DNA of 38,367 bases from an uncultured Prevotella sp. (GTDB taxonomy: Bacteria > Bacteroidota > Bacteroidia > Bacteroidales > Bacteroidaceae). Where the stretch lies: NCBI GenBank assembly GCA_945830345.1, contig CALZYS010000010.1:1-38367 (forward strand), read 5' to 3'. Both the position numbers and the translations under genes were made by a program. Positions 8,416-16,869 of the stretch are shown here, piece after piece; positions within the stretch are counted from its first letter, which is position 1; each line of letters opens with the position of its first letter. The notes under the pieces were generated by a model that saw only the letters and a list, made by a program, of their open reading frames with translations, made no database searches and was not told the DNA's origin.

Positions 8416-10116
8416 ATGATTAAGTCAAGAATACTTCTATTTATCAGCATTATCTGCCTGTTGTCATCGTGTGACAAGGATGTGATAAACTGGAACAGCG
8501 ACCCGTTTAAGGGTGATTCATATATCAGTGACCTGAAATCACCCATATCCACATTCCTCTCCGAACAGGAGGACTTTGCGGAATATGTCAAGACATTGAG
8601 ATACGCTGATATGTACAACGCCCTGAACCAGTCGTCCAGTGGCACGAGCTTCACGGCGTTTGTTCCCAACAACGAGGCCATGCGAGAGTTCTACAAGCGC
8701 AGGGGCGTTGACAGTCTCTACCAGCTGACCAAGGACTATGCCCGCCAGTATGTGCTCTATCACACAGTGAAGGACTCAATCCTGCCTGACGCCTTCATCC
8801 AGAAGAAGACTGTGACCAACCTCAAGGGCAACACCATCAATATCCGCATCGACTCGCTGAATCCCGGACAGGTGCTGCTCAACGAGGAGGGTAGAGTGGT
8901 AGAGATGGGACTCTCTGCCTACAACGGCAAGGTGTATGTACTTTCCAAGGCTATGACTCCACTTGTGGAGACAGTGTATGACCGTATTGTTGAAGCCGGT
9001 TCGAGCAAGATTATGCTTGAAGCCCTCGACGCCACAGGCTGGGCAAAGAAACTGAACACAATGGTTGACACCACGTATAACGAGACAAACGACCGTGTCA
9101 TCACCTATTATTATTATACTATGCTCAATGTCACCGACGCAACATTTGCCAAGGCAGGCATCAACTCACTTGCCGACCTGCAGGACAAGTTGGCGTCGGT
9201 AAGCCAGGAGTCACTCAGCAAGGACTCCCTGCTCAGGCAGTATGTGGGCTATCATATCCTGCAGAATCAATATACAACGGAGCAGCTCGGTGCCATGAAT
9301 GGATCGAATGCCACCCGTATATGGAGCTCGTCGGCACAAAACCAGGTGTTCACCGTCACCTATGACAGTCTCACAACCAACGAGGCAGACCGATATGTCA
9401 TCAACGTCTCTTCGGATGCAGTGAGATTCTTGCCTGAGAAGTCAAACGTGCTCTCCACCAACGGATATGTGCATGAGTTGGACGGATGGATGCCAGTGTG
9501 GGAGCCTGAGCAGACAGAGGTGCTTTGGGATCTTGCCGACTATACGGAGATCAAGAACATTGTTGACCCTCTTTATTATCAGCCGGAGGAGCCTACATCC
9601 ACAGAACAGCGCACACGCGTGGCAACTGCCACCTGCTTTGAATATGTTGTGGGCGAGTCGGGAAGCAACAACCGCAGTTACAGCGACATCGACTATGTCA
9701 CCTGCCGCAACAACATGAAGGATGCCAACAACTACGACCGACTGGTGTTCAACCTCGGATATATGGGTCAGGTGGCTATGCAGACACCGACCATCGTCAA
9801 GGGAAAATACCGCGTGGAGCTTAGTCTTATCTATCTGACAGGCCATAACTTCATGCGCCAGCAGAGCGACGGCAACGGCGGACTGCTCAAGATGACCTTC
9901 GACGACAAGGAGGAGTACAACCTGTTCACCGCACCTTACACCAAGGTGACAAAGGCACTCCCCGGTGTATATACCACCACACTCTATGAAGAAATCGAGT
10001 TCCCGGAGACAGCTTCACATCGCATGAGCTTCATTATCCTGGATCCCGCAGCCAGCACCAACAGCAATTTCAGCCTACAGTTTGACTGCATCCGATTTAT
10101 CCCTATTGAGAATTGA
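8416..10116 (+). CDS. Fas1 (fasciclin) domain surface lipoprotein with C-terminal beta-sandwich
   Basis: The protein has 566 residues. The lipoprotein signal has lipobox LSSC (Cys19) followed by DKD, favouring surface export. Two Fas1 domains follow: one around residues 40-190 with FTAFVPNNEAMREF and YVLYHTVKDSI, and one around 200-360 with LRQYVGYHILQNQ and NGYVHELDGWMP. The last 170 residues look like a separate beta-rich module with no motif I can assign; a carbohydrate-binding role is plausible but unproven. Fas1 domains generally mediate adhesion. The position directly after SusD is where surface glycan-binding proteins (SusE-like) usually lie, so glycan binding is the most likely role. 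Confidence 0.85.
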   Translation: MIKSRILLFISIICLLSSCDKDVINWNSDPFKGDSYISDLKSPISTFLSEQEDFAEYVKTLRYADMYNALNQSSSGTSFTAFVPNNEAMREFYKRRGVDSLYQLTKDYARQYVLYHTVKDSILPDAFIQKKTVTNLKGNTINIRIDSLNPGQVLLNEEGRVVEMGLSAYNGKVYVLSKAMTPLVETVYDRIVEAGSSKIMLEALDATGWAKKLNTMVDTTYNETNDRVITYYYYTMLNVTDATFAKAGINSLADLQDKLASVSQESLSKDSLLRQYVGYHILQNQYTTEQLGAMNGSNATRIWSSSAQNQVFTVTYDSLTTNEADRYVINVSSDAVRFLPEKSNVLSTNGYVHELDGWMPVWEPEQTEVLWDLADYTEIKNIVDPLYYQPEEPTSTEQRTRVATATCFEYVVGESGSNNRSYSDIDYVTCRNNMKDANNYDRLVFNLGYMGQVAMQTPTIVKGKYRVELSLIYLTGHNFMRQQSDGNGGLLKMTFDDKEEYNLFTAPYTKVTKALPGVYTTTLYEEIEFPETASHRMSFIILDPAASTNSNFSLQFDCIRFIPIEN

Positions 10117-10142
10117 TTATGACCATAAAGAAATATTGAGTT

Positions 10143-11885
10143 ATGATTACGATAAGAAATATAAATAAGCTGTCAATGGGAAAGAAAGGGTTGTTGCTCT
10201 CTCTGTCCTTTGGCATGGCATTGGCACTGACATCCTGCTCTGAACTGAAGGATGACAGCCATTATGGCTCTTCTCACACCAATATTACCAACGAAGAGTT
10301 GAAGATTGTGAGTGAGAGTTCCGAGGAATACCTTCGCAGCCGTAAAGACCTCTCGTCTATGACGTCGCTGTTGGCACAGGAGGGTATCTTTGAAGAGATT
10401 AATTCTAAGAAGCAGTTGAGCACCCTGCTTGTGGTGACCAACGACAATTTTGTCATGCCTGATGACAAGGTGAGCTTCGTCACCCGTTCGCATGTGAGCG
10501 ATGTGTCCATCTCTCCTGCCAATCTCACCGACGGCACCCGCCTGATGATGTGGCACGGCAAGTATGTGAATGTATCCATCGACGCCCTTGGCATGGAGGG
10601 TAATATCATCGACCATGTGAATTTCAACAACGGTGCTGTCAAGGAGGTTATCAAGACCTCGTCAGGCTACATCTATGTAATCTCGGAGATGATAAAGACT
10701 CCCACATCCCTGTATGACTATATCAACGAGTTGGGTGACGACTATTCGCTGTTCAAGCAGATGGTGCTTGAGGCGGGCACCCGTGAGTTTGACCGTGAGA
10801 ACAGCAAGGCTATCGGTATCAACGAGCAGGGTAATACCGTTTATGACTCAGTGTTCATCTATCGCAATACCTTCTTCGAGGGAGTCGGTTTCGACATGAA
10901 CTCCGAGTCACTCACCGCCACTATGCTCATCTTCTCGAATGATGTCATTGAGGATGCGCTGAAGGATGCCCACAACAGGCTTGACAGATGGCAGATGGAG
11001 CGCAGCGACAGCATCATGCGCAAGTGGGTCCTGAAGACCTCCTTCTTCGACAAGGAGTATTCGGCAGCCGAACTGGGTGCAACCGCCACCGAGGACCTCA
11101 CCAGTATATTCAGTACACAGTGGAGACCGAGCGCACATGACGTTGACGTGGCCAACCCGATAAAACTGTCAAACGGTGTGGTATATAAGGTGAACAAGCT
11201 CCATATGCCCAACAATGTACTGATGTACAGACTGAAGGATGAGTTCTACTATTATGAGAACTGCACCGCCGAGGAGAAGGAAAAGTATTTCAAGGGTATC
11301 AACCTCAACTTCAAGTCATGCGACACGGAGGTTGCCGCATGGACTCCATGGCAGGGAGTATGGCCCTTGCATCAGAACAGGGTGCTGAGGTATGACAAGC
11401 CCTCTACTGTGGACGACACCGAGGGATTCCAGTTGGACTTCACCCCAATCAAGCTCAATGCCGACGGAAGCGTGACACCGTGGCTCATACCGCCAGGCTC
11501 CTACCGTCTCGCCATGGGTTCGGTGCAGTCGCAGAACCTCGACGTGGTGGTAACTGTCCTGATAGATGGAGTGCAGGTGGGAGAATCGCCCGTCATCACC
11601 TGGGGTTCAAGTACAGCCTATCACTATGACCGTGGCACCACATTGCCCGACCGTCATCCCGAGGGCTATGACGCGGCATACGTGCGTGAGATGAGCGGTA
11701 ACAGCAAGGCCGACAACTACGACACCGACGGCGGTCTGATGATTGAAGAGCTGACCATCCCCGATGTAAAGGGTGACGGCAGCGCAGTGAGTGTTCTATT
11801 ACGAATCACTTGCAACAATTGGGCGGGAAAGACCAACGTGAAGCTCAATCACTGGTGTCTTCGTCCGACAAAGAACAACTATTAA
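10143..11885 (+). CDS. second Fas1-like surface lipoprotein with C-terminal beta-sandwich
   Basis: The protein has 580 residues as read from 10143, or 569 if translation begins at the internal ATG at 10176, which directly precedes a classic signal peptide (MGKKGLLLSLSF). The lipobox is LTSC with Cys32 of the longer form. Its arrangement matches the preceding gene: two weak Fas1-like regions (LLVVTNDNFVMPDD near residue 100; VVYKVNKLHMP near 345) and a C-terminal beta-rich module of about 190 residues. Its Fas1 motifs are more degenerate than in the neighbours. It lies 26 bases after the previous gene and just before the second SusC. It is probably a surface glycan-binding protein of the same system; an ancient duplication of the previous gene is likely. 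Confidence 0.8.
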   Translation: MITIRNINKLSMGKKGLLLSLSFGMALALTSCSELKDDSHYGSSHTNITNEELKIVSESSEEYLRSRKDLSSMTSLLAQEGIFEEINSKKQLSTLLVVTNDNFVMPDDKVSFVTRSHVSDVSISPANLTDGTRLMMWHGKYVNVSIDALGMEGNIIDHVNFNNGAVKEVIKTSSGYIYVISEMIKTPTSLYDYINELGDDYSLFKQMVLEAGTREFDRENSKAIGINEQGNTVYDSVFIYRNTFFEGVGFDMNSESLTATMLIFSNDVIEDALKDAHNRLDRWQMERSDSIMRKWVLKTSFFDKEYSAAELGATATEDLTSIFSTQWRPSAHDVDVANPIKLSNGVVYKVNKLHMPNNVLMYRLKDEFYYYENCTAEEKEKYFKGINLNFKSCDTEVAAWTPWQGVWPLHQNRVLRYDKPSTVDDTEGFQLDFTPIKLNADGSVTPWLIPPGSYRLAMGSVQSQNLDVVVTVLIDGVQVGESPVITWGSSTAYHYDRGTTLPDRHPEGYDAAYVREMSGNSKADNYDTDGGLMIEELTIPDVKGDGSAVSVLLRITCNNWAGKTNVKLNHWCLRPTKNNY

Positions 11886-11913
11886 TTTGTGTTGACTAAT
11901 AATGGTAAGCATT

Positions 11914-14900
11914 ATGAACAATAAGATAAACATAAAATGGCTCGTGTGCATTGGACTGTTTGGCTTTCACACGGCATTTGTTTTTGCACAGCAGCGCTCG
12001 CTTAAAGGGCGTGTTGTCACTTCATCTGGACAACCTGTGGCAGAGGCAGTGATAAGCTGTCCGGGATGTGAGTCAGTGCGCACAGACAAGGATGGTTCTT
12101 TCACCCTCAACGGCATTGGCAACGATGCCACAGTCACCGTATGGCGCGACGGATATTACCAGCATCAGATGCTCGTTGACGGTAAGCAGGTGAAACCCGT
12201 AGAAATCCTCATGATTGAGGAGGCAAGAACGAGATATAACGAAACGGTTGTCACCCCTTTTGCGACAACAGAGGGAATAACGGCACGCGGTAGTCTCCAG
12301 AACCTCAACCGCAAGGACTTCGCCCAAGGCTCATTGTCTCTCGACCGTGCCATGCAGGGCGAGTTTACCGGACTCCAGGTTACGGGCAAGAGCGGCATGA
12401 CAGGCGAGGGCAGCATGATGCAGTTGCGTGGAGTGCGCTCCTTCGTGGCAGACAACTCCCCGCTCATCGTCATCAACGGCGTGCCCTATATGCCTGACGG
12501 CAACCTCAGCCAGATTATCGGCGGTTACTCAAGGTCGTATTTCCAGGCTCTCAACAATCTCGACATACGCAATGTCACCGTGCTCAAGGGAGCAGAGGCT
12601 GCTGCATACGGTTCGATGGGTTCAGCCGGAGTCATCATGATTGAGACCGACCAGGCAAGCACCACCAACATGAACACGCGCATATCTTTCTCAGCCATTG
12701 CCGGCACCAACTGGCAGGGCAACAAGATACCGCTTATGGGTGTCTCTGACTATAAGAACTATATCAGCGACATGGGCTTGACCTACTATCCCAACATGGA
12801 GGCTTTCTTCAACGACTTCAATTTCCTGAGAGACCCCAACGCCAATATGGGCTATCTCTATCAGTATAATACTGACTATCAGGATGAGATCTACCGCAAC
12901 TCCGTTTCGATGGACTATCTCTTCCGCGTGGAGGGTGGTGACAACATCGCCAAGTACAACATATCCTTGGGATACATGAAGGATGACGGTACGATGGTCA
13001 ACACGTCGAGCGACCGCTACCAGGCTCAGATCAATGCCTCGGTATTGGTGAGCAAGCAGTTTGAAATCCGTGCCAATATCAACACGGCATACCTCAAGGG
13101 ACAGTATCAGGAGCAGGGCATCCTTATGGAGACCAACCCGATGCTCGCCGCCTACCGCCGCTCGCCGCTTCTCAGCCCCTATCAGAGCGACATCTACGGC
13201 AACCTTATCTCGAAGTACGCCAGCTACCGCTATGGCGCGATAGACAATTCAGACTTCTGGGTGTCCAACCCCTTGTCGTTGGTAAACAACATGATGGGCA
13301 AGAACCGCCAGTATGACATGAACACCAAGATACAGTTCATATACAAACCGCTGAAGAACCTCACGGTGAACGGTGTCTTTGGAATGTACTACAACTACAA
13401 CCAGGAGGAGGCGTTTATCCCCGGTATCAACAACGAGGACATCGTGCCCCAGTTTGACCAGTACGGACAGTCGGACAACATCATCCGCGTGGGAACAAAC
13501 CACACGTTCAACATGTACTATAACCTGAACGCCGACTACAAGCTGGAACTCGGTCCCAAGCACAAGTTGGGATTCAACGCCGGATGGCAGGTGCTTACCA
13601 CCGACTACGAGTATGACGCCGGATTCGGACGCAACTCCAACAACGACTTCTACCAGACACTCGGCGACGCACAGGCATTGGGCAAGTACTTCTCGGGATA
13701 TAACAACAAGTGGAACTGGGCCAATGTGTATGCACATGCCGACTACACGTGGAACAGCCTTGTGAAAGTGGGAGTGACAGCATCGGTGGATGGTGCTTCG
13801 AGCATAGGCAAGGACGCCTCCCGCTGGTCGGTATATCCCGGTGCCAGTGTGATGTTGATGGCAAAGAACCTGAAGGGACTCAATAACATCTCATGGCTGG
13901 ACAAGCTGAACGTGTATGCCGACTACAGCATTACGGGTAACAGCCGCTACTCTTCAAAATTCGGACATTACTACTACACGTCACGTCCCTACCAGACAAT
14001 CTCCGGACTTGTCCGCGCGAATGTGCCGAGTACGGAGCTGAAGGCAGAGCGTGACCACACCCTCAATGTAGGCTTGGAGACAGCCTTCCTCAGTGAGCGT
14101 CTTACCTTGGGAGTGGGATATTATGACACCAAGGCAAAGGACGTGATTATCTCAGGCCGCCGTCCTGCAGTGTTCGGCAACAGTGCATATTATAATAATG
14201 AGGCAGAACTGGAGTCAAAGGGAATCGAGCTTTCGTTCACAGCCTCTCCTATCTTTGGACGTGACTTCCGCTGGTTCATCGGCGGCAATATCACCACGCT
14301 GAGCAACAAGGTCAACTCCCTTGGCAATGTGACAGAGATACTCAACACTCTCGACGACGATGCCCAGATAGTGACACGCGAGGGCTATGACCCATACAGT
14401 TTCTACGGACTTCGCTCACTCGGCGTGTTCTCAACTACAGCAGAGGCTGAGGCAGCCAACCTGTCTGCCAACGGACAGCGTTTCGAGGCTGGAGACGTGC
14501 ATTATTTCGACAAGAACAACGACGGCATCATCGACAGTCAGGACCGTGAGATTATCGGCTCTGCCACACCTGACTTCTTCGGCTCGTTCTTCACCCGTTT
14601 TGAATACAAGGGATTCGCCCTCGACATGACCTTCGCATATAGCGTCGGCAACGATGCCTATAATGCTGTCCGCCGCATCACGGAGTCAGGCTCGGATTTC
14701 TCCAACCAGGCCACATCCCTCAACCGCCGCTGGCTTATGGAGGGACAGCAGACCGACATACCCCGTGTGAGCTGGGGCGACCGTGTGGGCAACAATGCCT
14801 TCAGCGACAGATGGATTGAGGACGCCTCATATCTGAAGCTCCGCGACATCACCTTGAGCTACAGTTGGCAGAAGCCGCTGTTCAACTTCCTCCAAGGAGG

Positions 14901-15060
14901 AACAGTGTTCGTAACGGGCCAGAACCTCCTGTGCTTCACGGGCTATCTCGGTCTCGATCCCGAGTTCTCCTATTCCTACAGTCCGCTGATGCAGGGCGTG
15001 GATTACGCCAAGGTGGCAGCCCCCAAGGCAGTAAAGGTGGGAGTGAGTCTCAAGTTCTAA
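11914..15060 (+). CDS. SusC-like TonB-dependent outer-membrane transporter (second copy)
   Basis: This second SusC has about 1048 residues from the ATG at 11914. An earlier in-frame ATG at 11902 adds four residues; I prefer 11914 because MNNKINIKWL begins a normal signal peptide, which ends at FAQ. A short carboxypeptidase-regulatory domain (about 30-100; GRVVTSSGQPVAEAVI) is followed by a plug with MQLRGVRSFVADNSPLIVIN and VTVLKGAEAAAYGSMGSAGV. The barrel ends in KVGVSLKF. The plug motifs differ clearly from the first SusC, so the two are not recent duplicates and may take different-sized or differently decorated fragments of the polymer. The SusD partner follows after 28 bases. Confidence 0.94.
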   Translation: MNNKINIKWLVCIGLFGFHTAFVFAQQRSLKGRVVTSSGQPVAEAVISCPGCESVRTDKDGSFTLNGIGNDATVTVWRDGYYQHQMLVDGKQVKPVEILMIEEARTRYNETVVTPFATTEGITARGSLQNLNRKDFAQGSLSLDRAMQGEFTGLQVTGKSGMTGEGSMMQLRGVRSFVADNSPLIVINGVPYMPDGNLSQIIGGYSRSYFQALNNLDIRNVTVLKGAEAAAYGSMGSAGVIMIETDQASTTNMNTRISFSAIAGTNWQGNKIPLMGVSDYKNYISDMGLTYYPNMEAFFNDFNFLRDPNANMGYLYQYNTDYQDEIYRNSVSMDYLFRVEGGDNIAKYNISLGYMKDDGTMVNTSSDRYQAQINASVLVSKQFEIRANINTAYLKGQYQEQGILMETNPMLAAYRRSPLLSPYQSDIYGNLISKYASYRYGAIDNSDFWVSNPLSLVNNMMGKNRQYDMNTKIQFIYKPLKNLTVNGVFGMYYNYNQEEAFIPGINNEDIVPQFDQYGQSDNIIRVGTNHTFNMYYNLNADYKLELGPKHKLGFNAGWQVLTTDYEYDAGFGRNSNNDFYQTLGDAQALGKYFSGYNNKWNWANVYAHADYTWNSLVKVGVTASVDGASSIGKDASRWSVYPGASVMLMAKNLKGLNNISWLDKLNVYADYSITGNSRYSSKFGHYYYTSRPYQTISGLVRANVPSTELKAERDHTLNVGLETAFLSERLTLGVGYYDTKAKDVIISGRRPAVFGNSAYYNNEAELESKGIELSFTASPIFGRDFRWFIGGNITTLSNKVNSLGNVTEILNTLDDDAQIVTREGYDPYSFYGLRSLGVFSTTAEAEAANLSANGQRFEAGDVHYFDKNNDGIIDSQDREIIGSATPDFFGSFFTRFEYKGFALDMTFAYSVGNDAYNAVRRITESGSDFSNQATSLNRRWLMEGQQTDIPRVSWGDRVGNNAFSDRWIEDASYLKLRDITLSYSWQKPLFNFLQGGTVFVTGQNLLCFTGYLGLDPEFSYSYSPLMQGVDYAKVAAPKAVKVGVSLKF

Positions 15061-15088
15061 ACAGAATCTTAAATAAACAATTCACGAT

Positions 15089-16825
15089 ATGAATACAAAG
15101 AATTATATCTTATACGTATTAAGTGTAGTGTGCGTCATGTTCGTCTTCTCGTCGTGCTCCGACTTCTTCGACCCGAAGACGGATGATGAGTTCGACGCAT
15201 CCGCCGGCTATACCAGCAACACTGAGATGTACACAGGTTTCCTTGGCATCATGACCAAGGTGCAGGCCATCGGCGACAAGGAGATACTGCTCACCGAGAC
15301 CCGCGGCGAACTGATTGAGCCTTCAGACGAGTCGCTCAGCGAGCTTATCAGCCTCTATCAGTATGAGCCTAACCTTCAGGAAAACTCTTACGCCAATCCC
15401 GATGGCTATTACGAGGTGATCATTGCCTGCAACGACTATCTCAATGCCATGACCAACTACCGCTCCAATCCCAACGTCAACGAGGAGGCATGGAATGCGC
15501 TCGTGGCATCGGCGGTGAGAGTGAAGGTGTGGACATACAAGACCTTGGCTGAGATCTACGGACAGGCTATATGGTTCGACCATCCCGTCACCTCAGTCAC
15601 TGACATCAACACCGACGAGAGATTCCAGCTGCTGCAACTGCCGCAGTTGATTGACAAGTGTCTCAACTATCTTGTTCAGGGATATGGCGGCGCACCGTCG
15701 AATATCAACATCAACTGGTATGAGTGGCTCGACCCCACACATAGCGAGAGCATCACCAACAGCCAGTACCGCAAGTGGAACTACATGGTGCCTGCCTATG
15801 CGGGACTCTTCGCCGAGCTGAACCTGTGGAAGGGTGCAGTGGCTGACTCCCAGGGTCAGGATGCCACATCTTATTATCAGGTTGCCGCCGATACCCTGCT
15901 CATCGCTTTGGGCGGTGCAATCAATGTCACCAGCAATCCCGGTAGTAATGTTGAGTGGCTTCCCTCCGCCGCCACACCGGGTCACTATTCCCCGATATGG
16001 AACAATACGATTCCCTATCGTTTTGAGGCAGTGAGTGCCATCATCTACGACTATACCAAGAACCAAACCAACACCTTGCTGAAGCATTTCTCCAACGAGT
16101 TCCCCAACAAGTATCTGTTGCGTCCGTCGGAGGCAGGTGTCGCACGATTCCTCGACAGCAAGTTCAATCCCGGTGCCACCACAAACGACACGCGTTATAA
16201 GTGCTGTTTCGGCAGGAACGCGGGTCAGGTATATCTGTCAAAGTTCCGTCCCGTGGGAAGCACGGCAAGGGCAAACGCCTATCAGGACGACTGCCATATC
16301 TATTTCTATCGCGCCACCCAATACCACATGATGCTTGCCGAGGCGCTCAACCACTTGAAGCGCTTCAAGGCTATGAATGCGGTGTTCAACTCAGGAGTGA
16401 AGAACGGCACTACGGATGACTGCTTCCAGGCAGGAAAGCCTGAATGGTTAGGATTTGAGAGTACCATCGACCCGACGAAGTGCGACTGGACACAGAATGC
16501 CAACTTCGGAACCCGCACCTATCCGTCGATGGGTCTGAGATGCTGCTTCGGACTGACTGCACGTTCTGTCAAGACCGATGTATTCGAACTGGGTGAGCAA
16601 GGCACATTCCGCTACAACGACCTTGCGATGCTCGACGAGGCAATGTTGGAGTTTGCCGGCGAGGGCAAGGTTTATCCGATGATGAACCGTATGGCAGTGC
16701 GCTATAACGACCCGTCGATAGTGGCAGACAGGGTGTGCGGCAAGTATGCCGACGCAGGTCTTGCCTCCACGGTGCGCTCGCGCATTATGGCTGGAGCCTA
16801 TTGGGTGCCGTTCAACTTGAAATGA
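15089..16825 (+). CDS. SusD-like surface glycan-binding lipoprotein (second copy)
   Basis: This 578-residue lipoprotein pairs with the second SusC. The signal peptide ends in lipobox FSSC (Cys23), followed by SDFFDPKTDDEF, a common SusD opening. A motif near residue 150 (VKVWTYKTLAEIYGQAIWF) matches the helical RagB/SusD core. The C-terminal LLRPSEAGVARF and NRMAVRYNDPSI segments are divergent, and the family's usual ExxxExxRW..LVR motif is weak, so this is a distant member. It closes the two-SusCD core of the locus; the next gene begins 44 bases later. Confidence 0.88.
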   Translation: MNTKNYILYVLSVVCVMFVFSSCSDFFDPKTDDEFDASAGYTSNTEMYTGFLGIMTKVQAIGDKEILLTETRGELIEPSDESLSELISLYQYEPNLQENSYANPDGYYEVIIACNDYLNAMTNYRSNPNVNEEAWNALVASAVRVKVWTYKTLAEIYGQAIWFDHPVTSVTDINTDERFQLLQLPQLIDKCLNYLVQGYGGAPSNININWYEWLDPTHSESITNSQYRKWNYMVPAYAGLFAELNLWKGAVADSQGQDATSYYQVAADTLLIALGGAINVTSNPGSNVEWLPSAATPGHYSPIWNNTIPYRFEAVSAIIYDYTKNQTNTLLKHFSNEFPNKYLLRPSEAGVARFLDSKFNPGATTNDTRYKCCFGRNAGQVYLSKFRPVGSTARANAYQDDCHIYFYRATQYHMMLAEALNHLKRFKAMNAVFNSGVKNGTTDDCFQAGKPEWLGFESTIDPTKCDWTQNANFGTRTYPSMGLRCCFGLTARSVKTDVFELGEQGTFRYNDLAMLDEAMLEFAGEGKVYPMMNRMAVRYNDPSIVADRVCGKYADAGLASTVRSRIMAGAYWVPFNLK

Positions 16826-16869
16826 GATTTATTTACTATACATTATTAATCAATTAAAACAATTTGTTT

